Positions 1-9,134 of a stretch of 64,000 nt of DNA are shown piece by piece. The stretch covers positions 1 to 64,000 of the forward strand of contig CAIMWS010000416.1 of assembly GCA_903845125.1 (NCBI GenBank), written 5' to 3'. Under the pieces are notes generated by a model that saw nothing but the letters and a program-made list of their open reading frames with translations, was not told where the DNA came from and ran no database searches. The position numbers and the translations under genes are program-made. The stretch is from an uncultured Verrucomicrobiota bacterium. GTDB lineage: Bacteria; Verrucomicrobiota; Verrucomicrobiia; Limisphaerales; UBA1319. Within the stretch, counting starts at the first letter, position 1. Every line of letters starts with the position of its first letter.

Positions 1-475
1 ATGGAGCGTTCTGGTTTCCACCAGGTTTTGGCGTGCAGCGGCCTGCGGCGCTTTTCCCTTCCCCGTGGCTTGGGATCATTCCCGCGCCATCTCCACCCGG
101 TGTGCATTAGTCTGTTCTGGTTCCGTCACGGTTCAGAAAATAAAGCACACTGAAACCCTCCGTGGCCCGTTCGTCCCGTTTTTTGGTCGTTTTTTCATAT
201 AATGATTGGAATTCAAATCCCGCCAATTATTACCTTCCCCGGACGGGATAAACGGAAGCCAGAAGTGCAAAACCATAGCGAAACGGCTGCACCAGTCCAT
301 GGGCGGCCGGGGAGCACGGCGTAGCATTGCCATGATTGGATCTGGGTGGCAGGTCCTGGCACGAGGGAGACCGCCAAGCCAGCGGTGGCAGCGGTGCGTG
401 CACCCAGGAGCGGCTGAAATGGGGCGGCTACTGTAAGAAGCAGCCACAAATCGAGGCTGCAGCCGCCTCCTTGGG
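1..475. other. Left-edge region without a supported gene
   Basis: No convincing gene is visible. The short open frames here have no recognisable motif and no clear ribosome binding site, and the long minus-strand frame entering from the right is the alternate frame of the beta-helix gene that ends at 476. The stretch lies downstream of that gene and may hold its terminator, but no clear hairpin with a T-run was found. Confidence 0.5.
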
Positions 476-1912
476 CTAAAGCTGGCCATGGGGGGAAGCG
501 CCACGGAGTGGGTGGGCGTCGCGGTTGCCTGGCTTGAGGACGGAGAAGGCGGGCGGGTTGTATTCGTAAGCGCCCAAGTCCAACTGGCCATCCTGCGGCC
601 GGGTGCGGGAGCCCAGTGGAGGCTGGTATTCCAACGCAGGCTGCCCTGGGTGAGGATTGCCCTCGCCGTCCAGGTACGCCAACCCATTAAAACCCCGATT
701 GCGGCACGGAGAGGACGCGGTAAGGCGGAAATCCCGGGCGGTTCGTTTGGCGAATCCGGGATCGGTTCCCTGTAGGGTTCCCAGGAAAGTAGCGGGGATG
801 GCGGCGCTGGCCGCGGCCCAATTATTGGAGCCGATCATCCCGCCGCCCACCGTGCCCTGGATTTTGTTGCTGCCGTAAAAAATATTATTCACGGTGGTGA
901 TCCTGGCCCCGGCGGTGTTGGCACTCAGGAATTGGATGCGCCCGTCTCCCGCCACCCAGGTGTTGTTATAAGCGAACAAGGTGCCGTTGTGCTGGCCGCC
1001 GGAATCCTGGCCGAACTGGATGAATCGGCTGGAATTATAGCCCGCCGCCCGCGGTTTGCTGACGACGATGTTGCCAATCATTACCGCGTGGCTGTTGGTG
1101 GCGGCGGTCTCCGCTGAATCCACCAGGCCGATCTCCCCGTCCTGTGAATCGGTGATCAGGTTATAAAGCAGCTCGGTATAATGGGCGCGGGTTTTGAAAT
1201 TCTGTCCAAAGAGCGCATCGTGGATATGACAGAACCGGACCGTGGCGCTTTTGCCGCCCAAATAAAGATTGTGGCTGTAGCCGTCGTAGGAGGCCGTGCC
1301 GTTGGCGGCGATTTCCGAGGATTCGATCACCAATCCCCGGCAGCTATCGCTCATGATGCCCATGTCGCACTGGGTGATTTTGCAGCCGCGCACGGTGACG
1401 AAGTTGCCGCCCGTAACCCGGAGCCCGCTCCCGTTGTCGCCATTGCGGGCGTTTTTGAATTCCAGGTTTTCCAGGACGAGGTAATCCGCTTCCACCTGGA
1501 AAATGGCTCTTGGATTTGGCATCCTTCCGTCCACCGTCAAGCCGCTGGCATCAAAGATGGGGCGGGAATCGCCAACTCCACGGATGATGATGGGGTGGGT
1601 GGCGGTGCCTGGATTGGTCCAGCGTTTGACTTCGTGGTAAACCCCGGGGGCGATTTCCACGATGTCCCCGGCCTTCAGGGCGGGCAGGCCGGCTACAGAG
1701 GGGATGGCGCCGCCTGGGCCAACCTGGTAGGTGGCAGCCTGGACTGAGGCACCCCAGAGCAAAGCCGCCACTGCCAGCACGTGGGTCCAGGGTGGCCAAT
1801 TCCTGGATTTTCGGGGGGCTTCCACCACCCGCTCGAAATCCACTTGCGGAGAGCAAAAAGATACCCACCGGCTGGCGGGGGCCATTTTCTTTGGCATGGT
1901 GCGCTGGTTCAT
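476..1912 (-). CDS. Secreted right-handed parallel beta-helix protein
   Basis: A 478-residue protein with a long basic N-terminus, a hydrophobic stretch at about residues 44-59 (VLAVAALLWGASVQA) and then a repetitive region of short strands typical of right-handed beta-helix proteins (for example LVLENLEFKNARNGDNGSG and IESSEIAANG). Beta-helix folds of this kind are common in polysaccharide lyases and other carbohydrate-active surface proteins. The phrase GDIVEIAPGVYHEV near the start of the helix is typical of the family. The C-terminal part carries the SPCRNRGF and DLGAYEY motifs seen in many such proteins. The ATG is preceded by GGGG with good spacing. No catalytic residues can be assigned, so substrate and enzymatic activity are unknown. 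Confidence 0.75.
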   Translation of the reverse strand: MNQRTMPKKMAPASRWVSFCSPQVDFERVVEAPRKSRNWPPWTHVLAVAALLWGASVQAATYQVGPGGAIPSVAGLPALKAGDIVEIAPGVYHEVKRWTNPGTATHPIIIRGVGDSRPIFDASGLTVDGRMPNPRAIFQVEADYLVLENLEFKNARNGDNGSGLRVTGGNFVTVRGCKITQCDMGIMSDSCRGLVIESSEIAANGTASYDGYSHNLYLGGKSATVRFCHIHDALFGQNFKTRAHYTELLYNLITDSQDGEIGLVDSAETAATNSHAVMIGNIVVSKPRAAGYNSSRFIQFGQDSGGQHNGTLFAYNNTWVAGDGRIQFLSANTAGARITTVNNIFYGSNKIQGTVGGGMIGSNNWAAASAAIPATFLGTLQGTDPGFAKRTARDFRLTASSPCRNRGFNGLAYLDGEGNPHPGQPALEYQPPLGSRTRPQDGQLDLGAYEYNPPAFSVLKPGNRDAHPLRGASPHGQL

Positions 1913-1984
1913 ATCAATCCCCGGATCCTAGTCCCGGTGGACTGGCTTGAATAGCCCGAATGAGTCGGCGCCGGCGGTATCCTT

Positions 1985-2013
1985 TTGACAGTGTGACCGC
2001 CTCTTTCTACAAA
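1985..2013 (+). promoter_or_regulatory. Sigma-70-type promoter upstream of the GT2 gene
   Basis: A perfect -35 hexamer TTGACA (1985-1990) is followed by a 17-base spacer and TACAAA (2008-2013) as the -10. It points towards the glycosyltransferase gene starting at 2191, leaving a leader of about 170 bases. The match is seen directly; promoter activity is inferred. Confidence 0.5.
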
Positions 2014-2190
2014 CAAACCGGATGTCGATTTTGGAAATGAGCAATAATCCAGATGCTGCCATCAGCCAGCGAGTGAGCCATGGCCGTGCTGGCTGGGGCG
2101 AGCCAGGCCTCAACCGGCCGGTTTTCCGGGCAACGGCCCGGTCACTCAGGCGGGTTGGAGGCGCGAAAACCACCCATTCCGGCGCATAAA

Positions 2191-3129
2191 ATGACCACTG
2201 CCACCGCCAATTCGCCGCTGATCAGTGTGCTGATGCCCATTTATAACCACGAGGCCTTTGTGCGCATCGGTTTGGATAGTGTGGTGCAAACCCGGCACCG
2301 CCCGGTGGAAATTGTGGCCATCGATGACGGATCGACCGACCAATCCTTCGCCATCGCTGAAGCGTGGCAGGCCTCGCTGGCGGATCCGCAGATCTCCATG
2401 CAACTGTTGCGGCAGGATAACCAGGGCTTGGTCAAAACCTTGAACCGGCAAGTCCGGTTGGCCCGGGGGGAATTTTTCGCTTTGCTTGCCAGCGACGATT
2501 TTCTGCAGCCCGACGGATTGGGATGGCTCCTGGATGGACTGCAAAAACATCCGGAGTGGATGGCGGCGATCGGCGATGCCATCCTGGTGGATCAAGAAGG
2601 CCAGGTGACCGCCTCCAGTGCCCTGACCGATTTCTTCAGAGTAAATAAACGGGCTCTGCTGGATCGCCGATTCATCACCCGGGAAATGATCCTGCGTTGG
2701 GGGGTGCCTGGCGGTGCGATCATGATCCGGCGCCACTCCTTCCACGGCGGGGAGGGGATCGGTTTTTATGACGAAAGCCTCCCTTTTGAGGACCGGGATT
2801 ATTTCTTAAAATTGTTGGCCAGGAATGCCGTGGGATTTGTCGATGCTCCGGTATCCGGGTACCGCCGCCATTCCGCCAATTTTTTCAAAGTGCCCGACCG
2901 GGAAAAGCTGGCCCGTTATTACCGTGGTTTGCACCAGGCCGAGGTGCAGAATCTGCCGCTGTTCCGCGGCGGGGATTGGCTGGGATTGCGGCTGACTTCC
3001 TGGATGGCCTGGACGCTTTACCAGCGCACCCTGGCTCCCGGCCGTTGGCTCGATCTCAAAGTGAGGCTGCTCTGGATCCTGATGCGGATGGCGTATTGGC
3101 GCCACGAAAGGCGCGTGGCGGCCGCGTGA
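2191..3129 (+). CDS. Family 2 glycosyltransferase
   Basis: A 312-residue GT-A fold glycosyltransferase. The N-terminus reads ISVLMPIYNHEAFV, followed by VEIVAIDDGSTDQS, the nucleotide-sugar binding motif of GT2, and LLASDDFLQPDG, which contains the metal-binding acidic pair. A later PFEDRDYFLKLL matches the acceptor/catalytic region (ED pair). GT2 enzymes transfer a sugar from an NDP- or polyprenyl-linked donor, usually for surface glycans. An upstream in-frame ATG at 2080 would add 37 residues without family similarity, so the ATG at 2191, just before the conserved strand, is preferred. It stands alone and converges with the next gene. Confidence 0.85.
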   Translation: MTTATANSPLISVLMPIYNHEAFVRIGLDSVVQTRHRPVEIVAIDDGSTDQSFAIAEAWQASLADPQISMQLLRQDNQGLVKTLNRQVRLARGEFFALLASDDFLQPDGLGWLLDGLQKHPEWMAAIGDAILVDQEGQVTASSALTDFFRVNKRALLDRRFITREMILRWGVPGGAIMIRRHSFHGGEGIGFYDESLPFEDRDYFLKLLARNAVGFVDAPVSGYRRHSANFFKVPDREKLARYYRGLHQAEVQNLPLFRGGDWLGLRLTSWMAWTLYQRTLAPGRWLDLKVRLLWILMRMAYWRHERRVAAA

Positions 3130-3315
3130 TGGGATCACCACCGCGAGAATCAGCTCCCAGACCGCCACTTTCTGGCCTTCCTCCACACCCATGCCCCGGA
3201 ACAATCCTGCCGGCCGCAACCGGTCGGTGAGCGCCTCCCATTCGAATGGCGGTTGAATTCATGGCCAACCCTCCTTCAGTTACCTGGCCTTACGGCGGTT
3301 GTTTTTGGCCGCGTT

Positions 3316-5922
3316 TCAATGGGATGCTTGAATCCGCACCAGGGCACACCCACGCTGCAACGGGACCTCCAGCCGCCATTGCCCGTCGCGGATGCGGAAG
3401 GGAACGGGAACCGTACTTTCCGAACCAGGGTGCCAGGCCTCACACGTGGCTGGCGCCGCCTCCAGACGCGCATCCAGATTCTTTAGAAGGATCACGGCGC
3501 TCGCAGCCTGACCTCCAAAGGTCACCGGGATCAACCAGCCACCGGGAACTTCGAATAGATTGGCCTTCACCTGGGGATTTTCCGATCCGATCGCGTGGGG
3601 TTCCAGAACCCAGGTGCGGCCGCGCAGTTGGGTGAACAGCGGGCCGTAATCGAGATACCATTTTTCAGCCCAGGCACTGGCGTTGATCGTATGGTCATTG
3701 GCAGGCAGCGGCGCCGTGGGATAAACCCCCAGGTAAAGGTGCCGTTGGAAATAGGCATCGGGATCGGGCCTCAGCACCTCCTCGTTCGGGGTCCACGCCA
3801 CGCACGGTTTGCGCACGCACTGCAGGGCCGAGTTGTTGAGGTCGGCACCCACATGGCCGAATTCATGATATATGCCATCGACCTGGCGCAGCAGTTCGGT
3901 GCGGTTGATCATGGCATTTACAAAGATCACCTTGTCTGCCCGGTGGAAGATCGGACCCAGATCGGACATCAGGTTCCGCCAGGAGGAATATAGCGAGCGG
4001 CAAGCCTGGTCGTGCCTCCAGGACACTTCATCGTCGGCCCGGAAATTATAAAAACGCAGCCAATCCAGGCGGTCGATGCAGATGCCGGAGGAAGCGGGCA
4101 GGAGGTCGACATGCCGCTGTGCCTGGTCGAGCAGGAAGGCGCGGTAGGCGGGGCCGCCGCAGTCCATGGCGATGCTTCCCTCCCAGGATCCGAACACGCG
4201 CCCCTTGAGGCTGAGCAGGATGCCATCGGGAATCTTCAGATAGAGGAAATTATTGACGTTTTTCCAGTAATCCGGCGGCTGCAGCCGGGGGTCGGCATCC
4301 TTGGCTTCCCCCATTTTGCCGCCGAATTCCGTGACGTTGAAATAATTCAGCACATGAAACCCCGATTGGCGCATCCGCTCCGAATAATCACGCAGCTGCC
4401 CGATGGAAGTCTGGTTGCCTTTGGCCAGCCGGGTGTAGGGCGTGGCATCCGGGATGGGCGGCAGGAACATGCCCATGTAGGGGAAGTCGTAGCTGGCTTT
4501 CCAATTGAAGCGGAAGCCCATTTTCCGGAGCCGGGCGGCGTCCAGGCCGCCCTCCCAATCCGAGTATCCCCCCAGCCCGGCCACCTCGTGGGCCCGGGGA
4601 TTGGGCGGGTTGAAATATTCCCCGTATCTCCGTACCATCCAGCCCAAGCCGCTCCGCCAGTCCGCTGCATGGGCCACGAGGTTCATGGCGAAGCGGACCG
4701 GCTTGGCTCTCCCCAGCCGGTGGTCATTGCGGATGAACGTGAACAGGCCCGGTTTCCGGATGCTCAAGGCCATTTCCAGCAGGGTATCCTCGGGAGATAG
4801 CACCAGGCTCAGGCCGCGATCGGATGGTTCCTCCGCCACCGTGAACATCGGGATCGCAAACCGTTTGCCGTATCCGGGCTGATATCCGGAGGAGGCTCGC
4901 GCTTCGTCCCAGCGCGGCGCGCCATACCAAAGCCGGGCGTTATCCAGCGGTTGCATCACCAGCGGATCCTGCCAGTCGCCGCCCTTTTGCCGGGGATCAT
5001 CCCAGGCGGTCCACCACCGGGACTTTTCAGAAGCCGGCCAGGCCAGCCAGGTTTCAATGCTGGTGCTCCAAGGATCTTCCTCGCTGGAGATTTCGATTTC
5101 CCAGCGCACGCTATCTCCGGCGGGATAAAAACACTCTGTCAGGTTCGCCCGTTTCCCAGAAACAGCATGCCTGATCGGCCGCCGGAATTCGATTTTGCCG
5201 GCGCCCAGTTCCCGCACCTGAACCGGACCGGTATTCGTGCATTGCGCCAGCCGGGTTCCTCCCTGGAAGGGGCGCAATTCCTGGCCATTCAGCAGCGCTT
5301 TCACCAGGTTCCCCTCCGCGGAGAGAGCCAGCTTCAGGCCGGCCGTTTCCACCGGATAGCGCGGCAGTCCGGGCGGCGGCAGTTCTGCGAGAGCCGGTTT
5401 TTCAAAACGGCCCGTCAGCATCGCTTCGGCCCAATCAGCATGATCGCAGGTGATCCCATCCCCGCCGTCGGTGACCGCCAGCCGCAGCTCCTGCACACCC
5501 GCCAGGGGGACGCTGATTCGCCGGGCCGGGGTTTCTGGCCGCATCACGCCGCTATCGAACAGTTCTTTCCCATCGGCCACCACCTTGAAAACCACGCTTC
5601 CGTTGGTGTAAGAACGCATCGCGGCATCCACTCCCACCCAGGCCTCGAACCGCTCGGCCCGTCCATCCAGCCGGTAAGTCACCAGGCTGCTGGCATGAGT
5701 TCCCAAGCCGGTGGCAAACTGGCGGTCGCCGATGCGGATCGGCTTGCCCCAGACACTTTGATCCACGGCCAAGTCCCCCCAGTCCTGGCTGGCCGTCCAG
5801 GGCTCCAACTCACCCAGGGGAATTGATTTCAGGTCCGGTTCAGCGGCCAGGCCGCTGCCTAGCCCGAGGGCAAAAGCCAACATTCCCAGGTTGAGGACCT
5901 TCATCGCTTTGGGAGTTTTCAA
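3316..5922 (-). CDS. Secreted putative glycoside hydrolase with N-terminal NPCBM domain
   Basis: An 868-residue protein with a Sec signal (MLAFALGLGSGLAAEP). Residues about 30-175 resemble the NPCBM module found on GH98 and related enzymes (QFATGLGTHASSLVTYRL, VFKVVADGKELFDSGVM, ITCDHADWAEA). The remainder looks like a beta-sandwich followed by a TIM-barrel glycosidase. The segment SSGICIDRLDWLRFYN has an Asp placed like the nucleophile strand in clan GH-D-like enzymes, and FVNAMINRTELL and VDGIYHEFGH follow. I could not assign a CAZy family, so the substrate is unknown. It ends with a small C-terminal beta domain. The sugar porter gene lies only 25 bases upstream on the same strand, suggesting an uptake-and-degradation operon. 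Confidence 0.65.
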   Translation of the reverse strand: MKTPKAMKVLNLGMLAFALGLGSGLAAEPDLKSIPLGELEPWTASQDWGDLAVDQSVWGKPIRIGDRQFATGLGTHASSLVTYRLDGRAERFEAWVGVDAAMRSYTNGSVVFKVVADGKELFDSGVMRPETPARRISVPLAGVQELRLAVTDGGDGITCDHADWAEAMLTGRFEKPALAELPPPGLPRYPVETAGLKLALSAEGNLVKALLNGQELRPFQGGTRLAQCTNTGPVQVRELGAGKIEFRRPIRHAVSGKRANLTECFYPAGDSVRWEIEISSEEDPWSTSIETWLAWPASEKSRWWTAWDDPRQKGGDWQDPLVMQPLDNARLWYGAPRWDEARASSGYQPGYGKRFAIPMFTVAEEPSDRGLSLVLSPEDTLLEMALSIRKPGLFTFIRNDHRLGRAKPVRFAMNLVAHAADWRSGLGWMVRRYGEYFNPPNPRAHEVAGLGGYSDWEGGLDAARLRKMGFRFNWKASYDFPYMGMFLPPIPDATPYTRLAKGNQTSIGQLRDYSERMRQSGFHVLNYFNVTEFGGKMGEAKDADPRLQPPDYWKNVNNFLYLKIPDGILLSLKGRVFGSWEGSIAMDCGGPAYRAFLLDQAQRHVDLLPASSGICIDRLDWLRFYNFRADDEVSWRHDQACRSLYSSWRNLMSDLGPIFHRADKVIFVNAMINRTELLRQVDGIYHEFGHVGADLNNSALQCVRKPCVAWTPNEEVLRPDPDAYFQRHLYLGVYPTAPLPANDHTINASAWAEKWYLDYGPLFTQLRGRTWVLEPHAIGSENPQVKANLFEVPGGWLIPVTFGGQAASAVILLKNLDARLEAAPATCEAWHPGSESTVPVPFRIRDGQWRLEVPLQRGCALVRIQASH

Positions 5923-5947
5923 GAGTCGCTTTCAGGATGAGCGGCCA

Positions 5948-7375
5948 TCAATCCACCAGTTCCTTTTCAATCTCCTCCAAGGTTTTACCCTTGGTTTCGG
6001 GCAGGGTGGCCTTGAAGAGGAAGAAACCAACCACGCAGATGATGGCGTAGATCCAGAAGGTCCAGGCTGGTCCCAGCCGGGCATTCAGTTCAGGAAAGCT
6101 TTGGGTGAGGGTAAAGCAGCCGGTCCAAAGGGCGAATACGGCGATCGACATGGCCGCCCCGCGGATGCGGTTTGGGAAGATTTCGGAAAGGATGACCCAG
6201 GTGACTGGGGCCAGGGTGCAGGCATAGCAACCGATGGCCGCGACCACCAACGCCACCACCACCACGCCTTTGATCCCCTGGGCATAGGTGGCCCCCATGA
6301 GCAGGTAGATCAAGGCCAGGCCCGCCCAACCCGCCAGGAACAACGGGCGCCGGCCCAGTTTGTCCACCGAGAATATCGCCACAAAGGTGAAACTCAAATT
6401 GGCCAGCCCGACAATGACGATGTTGAGCAGAATGTCGGATACCGGGTAACCGGCGGCGGTGAAAATATCCTTGGTGTAATAGAAAATGACATTGATGCCA
6501 CACCATTGTTGCATCACCGCCAGGGCAACCCCGAGCAGGAGGATGTAGCGCATTTTGGGTTCGAGCAAGGCGCGGAAATTGACCTTCTCCTGGGCGTTGA
6601 TGAGGGTGGCTTCAATGGCGGCGATGGCCTCCCTGGCGTAGTTTTCACCACCGATTCGCGCCAAAATTGCCCGGGCCGCCTGGGCCTGCCCGTTTTTGGC
6701 CAGCCAACGGGGGCTTTCGGGGACAAAAAACATGCCCAGGAGAAAACAGAAGGCAGGCACCGCGGTGGCGGCAAACATCACCCGCCAACCGGTTTGACCA
6801 TTCCATGAATCCAATATCTGCTGGGCGGTGGCGTTGGCCGGCACTGGTTCAGCGATGCGCCAATTTATAAATTGAGCCAATAATATGCCGATCACAATCG
6901 TGAGCTGGTTGATGGAAACCAGCTTGCCGCGCATTCCAGCAGGGGCGACCTCGGCGATGTACATTGGCGAAAGGTTGGAAGCCATACCGATGGCCGCCCC
7001 GCCCACTATGCGCCAACTCACGAAAGTGGTGTAAGTATGCGCATAAGCGGTGCCCAGGGAGGAGGCGGCGAAGAGAAAGGCGGAAAGGATCAACAGCCGT
7101 TTGCGCCCGAATTTGTCGCTCAATGTCCCCGACAGTAAAGCGCCTACGAGGCAGCCCACCAGAGCACAGCTTTTGGCCCAACCGATGGCCGATGGTGAGG
7201 TTAGCTGGAAGTATTTCTCATAAAACAGGTCCGCCCCGCTGATGACGACCCAATCATAACCAAAGAGCAGGCCGCCGAGGGCCGCTACCAAGGAAATGGA
7301 CCAGATATAGGCCAGGTTGTAGTTGGGAACCGCTCCCACCACTGGCCCGTCCGCTTTTGAGGGGATCATGGGCAT
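5948..7375 (-). CDS. MFS sugar porter (sugar:H+ symporter)
   Basis: A 475-residue, 12-helix sugar porter of the XylE/AraE/GLUT type. Visible family signatures are GGLLFGYDWVVISGA in helix 1, DKFGRKRLL in the first cytoplasmic loop, PESPRWLAKNG before the central loop, a second KLGRRPLF and the C-terminal LPETKGKTLEEIE. It probably imports a hexose or pentose by proton symport at the inner membrane. The frame stays open upstream to 7471, but the upstream codons are a tandem repeat (RVFHGL/RVFHWP) without similarity to porters, so the ATG at 7375 (MPMIPSKADG) or the ATG two codons later is preferred. It probably heads an operon with the NPCBM glycosidase. Confidence 0.9.
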   Translation of the reverse strand: MPMIPSKADGPVVGAVPNYNLAYIWSISLVAALGGLLFGYDWVVISGADLFYEKYFQLTSPSAIGWAKSCALVGCLVGALLSGTLSDKFGRKRLLILSAFLFAASSLGTAYAHTYTTFVSWRIVGGAAIGMASNLSPMYIAEVAPAGMRGKLVSINQLTIVIGILLAQFINWRIAEPVPANATAQQILDSWNGQTGWRVMFAATAVPAFCFLLGMFFVPESPRWLAKNGQAQAARAILARIGGENYAREAIAAIEATLINAQEKVNFRALLEPKMRYILLLGVALAVMQQWCGINVIFYYTKDIFTAAGYPVSDILLNIVIVGLANLSFTFVAIFSVDKLGRRPLFLAGWAGLALIYLLMGATYAQGIKGVVVVALVVAAIGCYACTLAPVTWVILSEIFPNRIRGAAMSIAVFALWTGCFTLTQSFPELNARLGPAWTFWIYAIICVVGFFLFKATLPETKGKTLEEIEKELVD

Positions 7376-7435
7376 AAAATTTTTCTTATGGTTTTTCTTG
7401 AACGCCTTGAAACCTAGCAGTTGATTCACGCCAGG

Positions 7436-7471
7436 CCAATGAAAAACGCGCAACCCATGAAAAACGCGCAA
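7436..7471. repeat. Tandem 18-bp duplication
   Basis: Two adjacent 18-base units, CCAATGAAAAACGCGCAA and CCCATGAAAAACGCGCAA, differ at one base. They lie just upstream of the sugar porter gene, in the region between it and the divergent ACP/exosortase operon. The duplication may be a pair of regulator sites or simple slippage. Confidence 0.7.
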
Positions 7472-7806
7472 CCATTCCCGAAAGACGACGATAGACGTGG
7501 TTCAAAAGCCCGGGTTTTCGACTCTGGCTTGATACCCTGTGCGCGGGGGTCCGATCCAAAGCCGCTCCGGTTCAGGCCTGGATGGCGGGACGCAATCCCA
7601 ACGGCCTTATGGGTTTGCGGCTTTACGCTTGATTCCAATGGGCTTTTTAATTCTGATGGCGGGATTGGGAATTTTTACAACCATGCATAAATCCGCCCCT
7701 CACTTCCAAATCGGCGAATTGACAGGCACGAAGTGTCTTCAAAATCCGGTGTTGAATAAGGCCAAGTCATCCCAGGAGGACCAGCCAGTAATATCCCTTT
7801 GAAGTT
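7472..7806. other. Divergent intergenic region between sugar porter and ACP operon
   Basis: About 335 bases with no recognised RNA gene. It must hold the promoter of the large plus-strand operon and probably that of the sugar porter, but no strong -35/-10 pair stood out. A hydrophobic small reading frame at 7638-7802 is listed separately. Confidence 0.4.
7638..7802 (+). CDS. Possible small membrane protein at the head of the operon
   Basis: A 54-residue frame beginning MGFLILMAGLGIFTTMHKSA, a single hydrophobic segment followed by a polar tail. It ends 16 bases before the ATG of the acyl carrier protein gene, on the same strand. No good ribosome binding site precedes the ATG, and the frame could be extended upstream to 7539. 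It matches no family I recognise. The hydrophobic start and operon position are the only support, so this is a weak candidate. Confidence 0.25.
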   Translation: MGFLILMAGLGIFTTMHKSAPHFQIGELTGTKCLQNPVLNKAKSSQEDQPVISL

Positions 7807-7818
7807 TTGGAAACCAGG

Positions 7819-8067
7819 ATGCACTCGGACTCCATAATCACCCATCTTTCCAAGTGGGTGTTGTCAATCAATCACCGCAATGGCGGCAATTTGGAACGGC
7901 TTGATTTGGCCCTGCCCCTGATGGATTCCTCGCTGTTATTGGATTCGTTGGATCTGGCGGAAATCATGGTGGCGGTGGAACAAAAGTACGGGATTAGCCC
8001 TTTTGAGTCGGCCACGCCGCCAAAAACCTGGCAGGATTTGGCTGGCATATGCCAGCGCGCCATTTAG
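7819..8067 (+). CDS. Acyl carrier protein-like protein
   Basis: An 82-residue small acidic protein with the carrier motif LLLDSLDLAEIMVAVEQKYG; Ser43 of DSLDL would carry 4'-phosphopantetheine. Length and helix pattern match stand-alone acyl carrier proteins, although the sequence is unlike housekeeping AcpP. It is followed directly by an AMP-forming ligase, a FabG-like reductase and an acyltransferase, so it is probably a dedicated carrier for that pathway. The ATG at 7819 is preferred; a TTG at 7807 in the same frame would add four residues. Confidence 0.75.
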   Translation: MHSDSIITHLSKWVLSINHRNGGNLERLDLALPLMDSSLLLDSLDLAEIMVAVEQKYGISPFESATPPKTWQDLAGICQRAI

Positions 8068-8075
8068 CCAGGTGC

Positions 8076-9134
8076 ATGGATTTGGTATTCCCCACTTCCT
8101 TTGACGATCTGTTCGCCGTTTTTAGGCGGTTGGAGCAGGGAGCAGTGGCCGCGTTGATGCCACCGGATCAATCTGGCCTCTCCGAATTATCCTCCGCCGA
8201 AATTCCCAGCCAGGGTTGGTTGGGAGTTTGTTCTTCGGGATCCACTGGCCGCCCAAAATTGATTTGGAAACATTGGGCCAGCCTTTGCTCCGATATTCTT
8301 CGGTCGGGCCACATTTCTGGTTGGACTTGGTCCTCCCCATTTTACCCTTACAGTTTCGCCGGCGTTCAGGTGGCACTGCACGCCTGGATGAATCACGGCC
8401 GCGTATTGTTATTGGGATCGGATTGGCCTCAAAATTGGGATCGGTTGAACCAATCCCGGCCGGAAGCCTTGTCTTGCACACCCACCTTCCTCGATTTGCT
8501 GGTGCAAAACGAGCGCGGCAGCCAGCTGTGGTCCCCCCGGCAAATCACTTTGGGCGGTGAACCTTTGCGCGCTGGAGTGGGGGATCGATTCCGGCGGCGG
8601 TTCCCCACCACCCGCGCCAGCGTGATATACGCCACGGCTGAGCATGGGGTTATCCTGAAAACCAACCGCCTGGATGGCTGGTATGAAACCTGGCGCCTGA
8701 CGGAGCGGTTTACCCAGTGGCGCGTCGTGGAACAGGCCTTGGAGTTGCGGGTGGAGGAGGCTTGGAAACCGACCGGAGATTTGGTGGATATCAGTGGGGA
8801 TTTGTTGCGCATCGTGGGCCGTGCTGACCGGGTGGCCAACGTCGGTGGCGCCAAGGTCAGTCTCGATCTGATCGAAGAAAAGGCCGAGCAGGTGGCGGGT
8901 ATCCGGCAGGCATTGGCCACCGCCGAGGCCAACTCCATCACCGGTCAAATCGTCTCCCTTCATTACGAAGTGGCGAAGGGATTTGATCCCAGCACCGTGA
9001 CTTCGGAACTTCAAAACCGCTTGCGCGCCAGCCTCAGCAAGGAAGCCTGGCCACGCCGCTGGAATCTCACGGACCTCGGATTGGGCGCGAACGCCAAGCG
9101 CTTAAACCAGCGTATGCCCGCGGGTGATATATGA
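8076..9134 (+). CDS. Short AMP-forming acyl ligase (adenylating enzyme)
   Basis: A 352-residue member of the AMP-binding (ANL) superfamily. The phosphate-binding loop SSGSTGRPK is at residues 53-61, TLGGEPL and VIYATAEHG follow, and PTGDLVDISGDLLRIVGRAD plus VGGAKVSLDLIE mark the hinge and C-terminal domain. Canonical enzymes have the P-loop near residue 150-190, so about 100 N-terminal residues are missing. It would activate a carboxylic acid as acyl-AMP and probably load it onto the adjacent carrier protein. The ATG at 8076 lies eight bases after the ACP stop; an alternative ATG at 8049 would overlap it. The stop overlaps the next gene by ATGA. The substrate is unknown. Confidence 0.75.
   Translation: MDLVFPTSFDDLFAVFRRLEQGAVAALMPPDQSGLSELSSAEIPSQGWLGVCSSGSTGRPKLIWKHWASLCSDILRSGHISGWTWSSPFYPYSFAGVQVALHAWMNHGRVLLLGSDWPQNWDRLNQSRPEALSCTPTFLDLLVQNERGSQLWSPRQITLGGEPLRAGVGDRFRRRFPTTRASVIYATAEHGVILKTNRLDGWYETWRLTERFTQWRVVEQALELRVEEAWKPTGDLVDISGDLLRIVGRADRVANVGGAKVSLDLIEEKAEQVAGIRQALATAEANSITGQIVSLHYEVAKGFDPSTVTSELQNRLRASLSKEAWPRRWNLTDLGLGANAKRLNQRMPAGDI

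Noticed and set aside
1-153. 51-codon plus-strand frame at the left edge
   Set aside because: No ribosome site, no similarity and no hydrophobic pattern; probably chance.
3130-3315. Minus-strand frame reading through the gap between the GT2 and NPCBM genes
   Set aside because: It looks protein-like for about 40 codons but overlaps the GT2 gene and has no clear start or family, so it is not annotated.
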